NCBI GenBank assembly: GCA_020852155.1 | Contig: JADZBJ010000096.1 | Coordinates: 1-9,919, forward strand | Direction: 5' to 3' | DNA: 9,919 nucleotides | Source: Saprospiraceae bacterium | GTDB taxonomy: Bacteria > Bacteroidota > Bacteroidia > Chitinophagales > Saprospiraceae | Shown: positions 6,756 through 9,919 of the stretch, piece by piece | How the letters are laid out: every line of letters starts with the position of its first letter | Position numbering within the stretch: the first letter of the stretch is position 1 | Notes under the pieces: model-generated | Database searches by the model: none | Told to the model about the DNA's origin: nothing | What the model saw: only the letters and a program-made list of their open reading frames with translations | Position numbers and translations under genes: made by a program

Positions 6756-8669
6756 ATAACTCCGTTGCGCCACTTTCACTTCTTCGTATTCGAGGTTTTC
6801 TTTGTGTAATTCCTGTTTTTGGCCTTCACCTTTCCATTCCCAGGCGGCGACGTACATGTAGTTATCGTCATCGCGTTTGGCCTCGCCTTCTTCGGTTTGG
6901 AATTCTTCGCGGAAGTGACCGCCGCAGCTTTCGTTGCGGTGCAGCGCGTCGTGGCACATCAGTTCGCCCAATTCCATGAAGTCGGCTACGCGCCATGCTT
7001 TTTCCAGTTCAGGGTTGTATTCATTATCTGAACCCGGAACAAACACATCGCTCCAGAATTCGCGGCGGAGGTTCTGGATTTCAGTGATGGCTTCTTGCAG
7101 GCCTTTGGCGTTGCGCGCCATACCGCATTTGTCCCACATGATTTTGCCGAGGCGGCGGTGGAAACTTTCCACGCTTTGTTTGCCATTGATGCCGCGCAAT
7201 TGAGCGATACGATCGCGCACATCTTTTTCGGCTTGTGCAAATTCAGGCGAGTCCGTCGAAATCGGTCCCGTACGAATTTCTTTAGAGAGATAAGAACCGA
7301 TGGTATAAGGCAGTACAAAGTAGCCGTCGGCCAGGCCCTGCATCAGGGCTGATGCGCCGAGGCGGTTTGCACCGTGGTCGCTGAAGTTGGCTTCACCGCA
7401 GGCGTAAAGGCCGGGTACGGTGGTCATCAGTTCGTAGTCAACCCACAGACCGCCCATGGTATAGTGTACGGCCGGGTAGATACGCATAGGTACTTCGTAT
7501 GGATTGTCGCCAGTGATTTTGGCGTACATATCAAAGAGGTTACCGTAGGCTGCTTCGACAGCTTTCAAGCCTTTGCGCTTGATGGCGTCAGCGAAGTCGA
7601 GGTAAACGGCCAGTCCGCTTTTGCCCACGCCCAGACCTTCGTCGCAGGCTACTTTGGCGGCGCGGCTGGCGATATCGCGAGGCACCAGGTTGCCGAATGC
7701 CGGATAGCGGCGTTCGAGGTAATAATCGCGATCTTCTTCAGCGATCTGACGCGGGTCGGTCAAAGCATGTCCGGGCTTTTTAGGCACCCAGCAGCGTCCG
7801 TCGTTGCGGAGCGACTCCGACATCAGGGTCAGTTTGGATTGGTAATCGCCTGATACCGGGATACAGGTCGGGTGAATTTGTGTGTAGCACGGATTGCCGA
7901 AAAATGCGCCGCGACGGTGTGCGCGCCAGGCCGCCGTGGTGTTGCACATCATGGCGTTGGTGCTGAGGTAAAACACGTTGCCGTAACCGCCGGTACACAG
8001 CACCACAGCGTGCGCTGAATGGCGTTCGATGGCGCCAGTCACTAAGTTGCGGGCGATGATACCGCGGCATTTGCCATCCACGATTACCGTGTCCAGCATT
8101 TCATGGCGGTTATAGAGTTTTACCGTGCCGGCGGCTACCTGACGGCTCAGGGCCTGATAAGCGCCGATCAGCAGTTGTTGTCCGGTTTGGCCGCGAGCGT
8201 AAAAGGTGCGGCTCACTTGAGTGCCGCCGAAAGAGCGGTTGTCGAGCAGGCCGCCGTATTCGCGGGCGAATGGAACGCCCTGCGCTACGCACTGGTCAAT
8301 AATCGAGGTGCTCACTTCGGCCAGGCGATGCACATTGGCTTCGCGGGCGCGATAGTCGCCGCCTTTGATGGTGTCGTAAAAGAGGCGAAACACAGAGTCG
8401 CCGTCGTTGCGATAGTTTTTGGCTGCATTGATACCCCCTTGAGCGGCGATGGAATGCGCGCGGCGAGGGCTATCATGGAATGTAAAACATTTGACATTGT
8501 ACCCCAACTCGCCGAGTGAAGCCGCAGCCGATGCGCCAGCCAGACCGGAGCCTACGATGATGACATCAATGCGGCGTTTGTTGTTCGGAGCGACAAGTGC
8601 AACGTGGCCTTTATAGTCTTCCCACTTTTCGGACATCTTACCGCCGGGTATTTTCGAATCAAGTGCCAT
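6750..8669 (-). CDS. sdhA: Succinate dehydrogenase / fumarate reductase flavoprotein subunit
   Basis: This 639-residue catalytic subunit interconverts succinate and fumarate on the cytoplasmic face of the inner membrane. The N-terminal dinucleotide fold has GSGLAGASAAASLGELG (40-56). AHSIAAQGGINAA (71-83) holds His72, the expected covalent 8-alpha-histidyl FAD site. Active-site elements are present: IHPT (265-268), the RDIASR segment (331-336, matching the catalytic Arg region of E. coli SdhA), HYTMGG (402-407) and GEANFSDHGANRLG (425-438). The helical C-terminal domain is complete, and the length fits the type-B family seen in Bacteroidota (about 640). The ATG at 8669 is accepted because the extra N-terminal ~30 residues are usual in this group. 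The gene follows sdhC by 57 bp and should be co-transcribed with it. It is not followed by sdhB as expected, but by three exported-protein genes. Confidence 0.97.
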   Translation of the reverse strand: MALDSKIPGGKMSEKWEDYKGHVALVAPNNKRRIDVIIVGSGLAGASAAASLGELGYNVKCFTFHDSPRRAHSIAAQGGINAAKNYRNDGDSVFRLFYDTIKGGDYRAREANVHRLAEVSTSIIDQCVAQGVPFAREYGGLLDNRSFGGTQVSRTFYARGQTGQQLLIGAYQALSRQVAAGTVKLYNRHEMLDTVIVDGKCRGIIARNLVTGAIERHSAHAVVLCTGGYGNVFYLSTNAMMCNTTAAWRAHRRGAFFGNPCYTQIHPTCIPVSGDYQSKLTLMSESLRNDGRCWVPKKPGHALTDPRQIAEEDRDYYLERRYPAFGNLVPRDIASRAAKVACDEGLGVGKSGLAVYLDFADAIKRKGLKAVEAAYGNLFDMYAKITGDNPYEVPMRIYPAVHYTMGGLWVDYELMTTVPGLYACGEANFSDHGANRLGASALMQGLADGYFVLPYTIGSYLSKEIRTGPISTDSPEFAQAEKDVRDRIAQLRGINGKQSVESFHRRLGKIMWDKCGMARNAKGLQEAITEIQNLRREFWSDVFVPGSDNEYNPELEKAWRVADFMELGELMCHDALHRNESCGGHFREEFQTEEGEAKRDDDNYMYVAAWEWKGEGQKQELHKENLEYEEVKVAQRSYK

Positions 8670-8726
8670 TTTACTGTTGATTTTGTAATTGTTGATCGCA
8701 GAAAGGATGTGATGATGTTTTTTCGA

Positions 8727-9413
8727 TTATCTGGCGAAATACATCACGATGGGAATAATGGAAAAACCTACGGCCATACCGATGGAATAGATGTAGCCAA
8801 TGGTTTTGATCAGCGGCGTATAGCGCGGGTGGTTGATGCCCAGCGTCTGAAATGCCGACCAGAAGCCGTGCCACAGGTGGAAACCCACAACGACAATGCA
8901 CACCACGTAAAACACGACGTACAGGATATTGCTGAAGGCCTCGGCCACAGGCAGGTAAAGGTTCTGTACCGGATGGTCGTATGCGGCTACGCTGACTTCA
9001 GGCAGGACGCCCATTTTCATCTTGAGCCAAAACTGCCACAAATGCAGGATGATGAAGATGAAAATGATGATGCCGAACCACGCCATGTTGCGCGCTGCCG
9101 TTTCCGACGAACGCGTGTGGCTGACGGCATATTTGTCGTTGCCCCGCGCGGCGCGGTTGCTCTGCCACAGCCGGATGCCCTGGAAGGCATGCCATAATAT
9201 AAAGGCATACAGCGAGATGGAGACAATTTTGATCAGCGGGTTGTGGGTCATGAAGTAGGCGTAGGTATTAAACGCTTCGCCGCCATCATCTTTCAGCAAC
9301 TGGAGGTTGCCAATTAAGTGGATGACCAGGAACAACATCAGGAACAGGCCGGTCAGTGACATAATCACTTTTTGGCCGATAGAAGAGGATAGAAATTTGC
9401 TAAGCCAGCCCAT
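8727..9413 (-). CDS. sdhC: Succinate dehydrogenase cytochrome b subunit (five-helix, dihaem type B)
   Basis: This 228-residue membrane anchor passes electrons between SdhB and the menaquinone pool. Five hydrophobic helices lie at about residues 17-37, 60-80, 112-132, 164-184 and 203-225. His residues in the first four are placed as in the dihaem Wolinella-type anchor: H32 (VIHLIGN), H75 (LWHAFQG), H124 (LHLWQFW) and H179 or H182 (GFHLWHGFW). There is no separate SdhD, which agrees with type B. The start is the ATG at 9413 (MGWLSKFLSSSIGQK). The frame stays open upstream to 9530, but that part would overlap the predicted -7 box and lacks family similarity. There is no clear Shine-Dalgarno sequence, as is usual in Bacteroidota. 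It is the first gene of the sdh unit, behind a ~110-nt leader. Confidence 0.94.
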   Translation of the reverse strand: MGWLSKFLSSSIGQKVIMSLTGLFLMLFLVIHLIGNLQLLKDDGGEAFNTYAYFMTHNPLIKIVSISLYAFILWHAFQGIRLWQSNRAARGNDKYAVSHTRSSETAARNMAWFGIIIFIFIILHLWQFWLKMKMGVLPEVSVAAYDHPVQNLYLPVAEAFSNILYVVFYVVCIVVVGFHLWHGFWSAFQTLGINHPRYTPLIKTIGYIYSIGMAVGFSIIPIVMYFAR

Positions 9414-9461
9414 GCGCAAGCAATCTGGATGATGGTGAATGGTTGTGTTTCTCGTCAGGTT

Positions 9462-9509
9462 GACGCCTGGAAGCAAAGGTAGAAATCCTTCGGAAAAAGG
9501 CGTCTTTGC
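9462..9509 (-). promoter_or_regulatory. Possible structured segment in the sdh 5' leader
   Basis: Two perfect 6-bp complementary pairs interleave here: GACGCC (9462-9467) with GGCGTC (9499-9504), and GCAAAG (9473-9478) with CTTTGC (9504-9509). They cross, so they would form alternative hairpins or a pseudoknot in the leader RNA, 49-96 nt upstream of the sdhC ATG. They match no riboswitch class I recognise and may be chance. Confidence 0.25.
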
Positions 9510-9529
9510 ATACCACACGAAAATCGGCA

Positions 9530-9560
9530 CAAAACTATCTTTTCAGATTGAGCATCCAAA
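9530..9560 (-). promoter_or_regulatory. Bacteroidota-type promoter of the sdh operon
   Basis: On the minus strand a TTTG (-33 box, plus-strand CAAA 9557-9560) is separated by 19 bases from TAGTTTTG (-7 box, plus-strand CAAAACTA 9530-9537). This exactly matches the Bacteroidota consensus TTTG-N17-23-TAnnTTTG. Transcription would start near 9524, giving a leader of about 110 nt before sdhC. A second -7-like octamer (TACCTTTG, plus-strand 9474-9481) has no -33 partner at the right distance. Confidence 0.72.
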
Positions 9561-9618
9561 TATTCCACCGGCAAAATCCACTTTGAGGGAGTTATTTAGA
9601 TATTGTAAAAATTTGTGG

Positions 9619-9680
9619 GCGGTGAGAGAAGCGATTTCAATGAATATCACAGATATATGATTTCAATAATATTTCACCGC
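9619..9680. repeat. Direct and inverted repeats in the sdhC/XRE intergenic region
   Basis: GATTTCAAT occurs at 9633-9641 and 9659-9667 (26-bp period). Similar tails follow: GAATATCAC and AATATTTCAC. The pair is enclosed by a perfect 7-bp inverted repeat, GCGGTGA (9619-9625) and TCACCGC (9674-9680). The arrangement could be a protein-binding site, but its role is unknown. Confidence 0.5.
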
Positions 9681-9776
9681 TTGACAGACGCCTTACAACC
9701 GAGTATTGAAGATCTGTAGTATCTCGATAAAGCAGTCAGCAGAATGGGCTGTTTATGTGAAATAGTAGATTTGAAA

Positions 9777-9839
9777 TGCTAACTTTAGTATGTTGTGTGG
9801 GTGGATTTGCCAAAATAGTTTTGCATACTGAAATTAGCA
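9777..9839 (+). promoter_or_regulatory. Putative XRE promoter bracketed by a 16-bp inverted-repeat operator
   Basis: TGCTAACTTTAGTATG (9777-9792) and CATACTGAAATTAGCA (9824-9839) are inverted repeats with 14 of 16 positions complementary. Between them lies a -7-type octamer TAGTTTTG (9816-9823). GTTG at 9792-9795 is a 3-of-4 match to the -33 box at 20 bases spacing. The left arm thus overlaps the -33 position, and the right arm lies immediately downstream of the -7 box, covers the expected start site and ends one base before the ATG. CAAAA (9811-9815) and TTTTG (9819-9823) add a small palindrome. The layout fits autorepression by the downstream helix-turn-helix protein (inference). Confidence 0.55.
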
Positions 9840-9919
9840 ATGCAGCCCAAGTCAGACATACTTATAAAGTTCGGCGAAAAAGTCCGGGAACTCCGAAAGG
9901 AACGAGGACTATCACAGGA
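9840..9919 (+). CDS. XRE-family helix-turn-helix regulator, N-terminus only (runs off window)
   Basis: Twenty-six complete codons are visible from the ATG at 9840. Residues 11-26, FGEKVRELRKERGLSQ, are a classic first helix and turn of an XRE/Cro-C1 HTH_3 domain (pattern: aromatic-G-x-x-[IV]-[RK]-x-L-R-x-x-x-G-[LI]-S-Q). The ATG is chosen because it gives the usual short polar lead-in (MQPKSDILIK) and because the operator-like inverted repeat stops just before it. Short XRE proteins of this form often control restriction-modification or other defence genes, or are phage or toxin-antitoxin regulators. What follows is outside the window, so this is only a possibility. It is divergent from the sdh operon. 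Confidence 0.82.
   Translation, partial: MQPKSDILIKFGEKVRELRKERGLSQ

Larger units (their letters stand above)
9414..9839. other. 426-bp gene-free divergent regulatory region
   Basis: No credible coding sequence lies between sdhC and the divergent XRE gene. The sdhC-proximal part holds the sdh leader and promoter. The middle (about 9600-9690) has paired direct and inverted repeats. The distal part (9777-9839) has an inverted repeat around a promoter-like octamer next to the regulator's ATG. The region is visibly AT-rich from 9520 onwards, unlike the GC-richer sdhC side. Confidence 0.7.

Noticed and set aside
8604..9197. 197-codon open frame on the plus strand opposite sdhC and the sdhA start
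   Set aside because: It lies antisense to well-conserved sdhC and sdhA, and its His/Asp/Arg-rich translation has no domain character. It is a shadow of the codon bias of the real genes.
9414..9530. N-terminal extension of SdhC starting from a GTG at 9530
   Set aside because: The extension would begin inside the predicted -7 box, upstream of the expected transcription start. It adds 39 residues with no SdhC similarity, whereas MGWLSKFLSSSIGQK at 9413 is a normal SdhC start.
9439..9660. 73-codon plus-strand frame in the sdhC/XRE gap
   Set aside because: It covers the sdh promoter on the opposite strand, has no recognisable motif and crosses the 9619-9680 repeats. It is most likely chance.
9777..9839. 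The inverted repeat before the XRE gene as the ends of a mobile element
   Set aside because: Its arms are only 31 nt apart with no coding sequence between them, and they align with promoter positions and the start codon. An operator explains them better than transposon ends.

Overview
The window looks like chromosomal DNA from a member of the Bacteroidota, probably a Saprospiraceae-type (Chitinophagia/Saprospiria) bacterium. Four things point there: a dihaem type-B succinate dehydrogenase (SdhC-SdhA-SdhB), a DUF4199 membrane protein, a Bacteroidota-style promoter (TTTG, 19 bases, TAGTTTTG) in front of the sdh genes, and exported proteins built from a beta-rich NPSFE...IDDCS module that I associate with this group. 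The family calls come from motifs read in the sequence. The taxonomic call is inference.

Layout. Bases 1-356 (+) are the 3' end of a NarL/HPK7-type sensor kinase (ATPase domain only). Bases 419-991 (+) encode a DUF4199 membrane protein. This gene converges on a tolC-like outer-membrane efflux gene (1129-2568, -). The gap between them is filled by a very large, regularly phased hairpin made of GGTTATTTG / CAAATAACC units. From 9413 down to 2810 everything runs on the minus strand and reads as one transcription unit: sdhC (9413-8727), sdhA (8669-6750), two paralogous secreted two-module proteins (6691-5465 and 5448-4168), a small lipoprotein (4105-3611) and sdhB (3565-2810). A canonical intrinsic terminator follows at 2785-2743, and a good promoter lies at 9530-9560. 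A 426-bp gene-free region (9414-9839) separates this unit from the divergent start of an XRE-family helix-turn-helix regulator (9840 to beyond the window end, +).

How the genes fit together. SdhC/A/B form the membrane-bound succinate:menaquinone oxidoreductase. SdhA is the flavoprotein, SdhB the three-cluster iron-sulfur subunit and SdhC the five-helix cytochrome b. Unusually, sdhA and sdhB are separated by about 3.1 kb encoding three predicted exported proteins with no evident link to respiration. The only strong terminator is after sdhB, and every internal gap is 16-62 bp, so these exported proteins are probably co-transcribed with the respiratory enzyme.

Most noteworthy are: (1) the sdh operon split by exported-protein genes; (2) the four-copy module in the paralogous pair; (3) the 8/16-nt-phased giant hairpin ending at the tolC stop codon, which can pair in two registers; (4) a 16-bp-arm inverted repeat that brackets the putative promoter of the XRE regulator and ends one base before its ATG, as expected for an autoregulatory operator.
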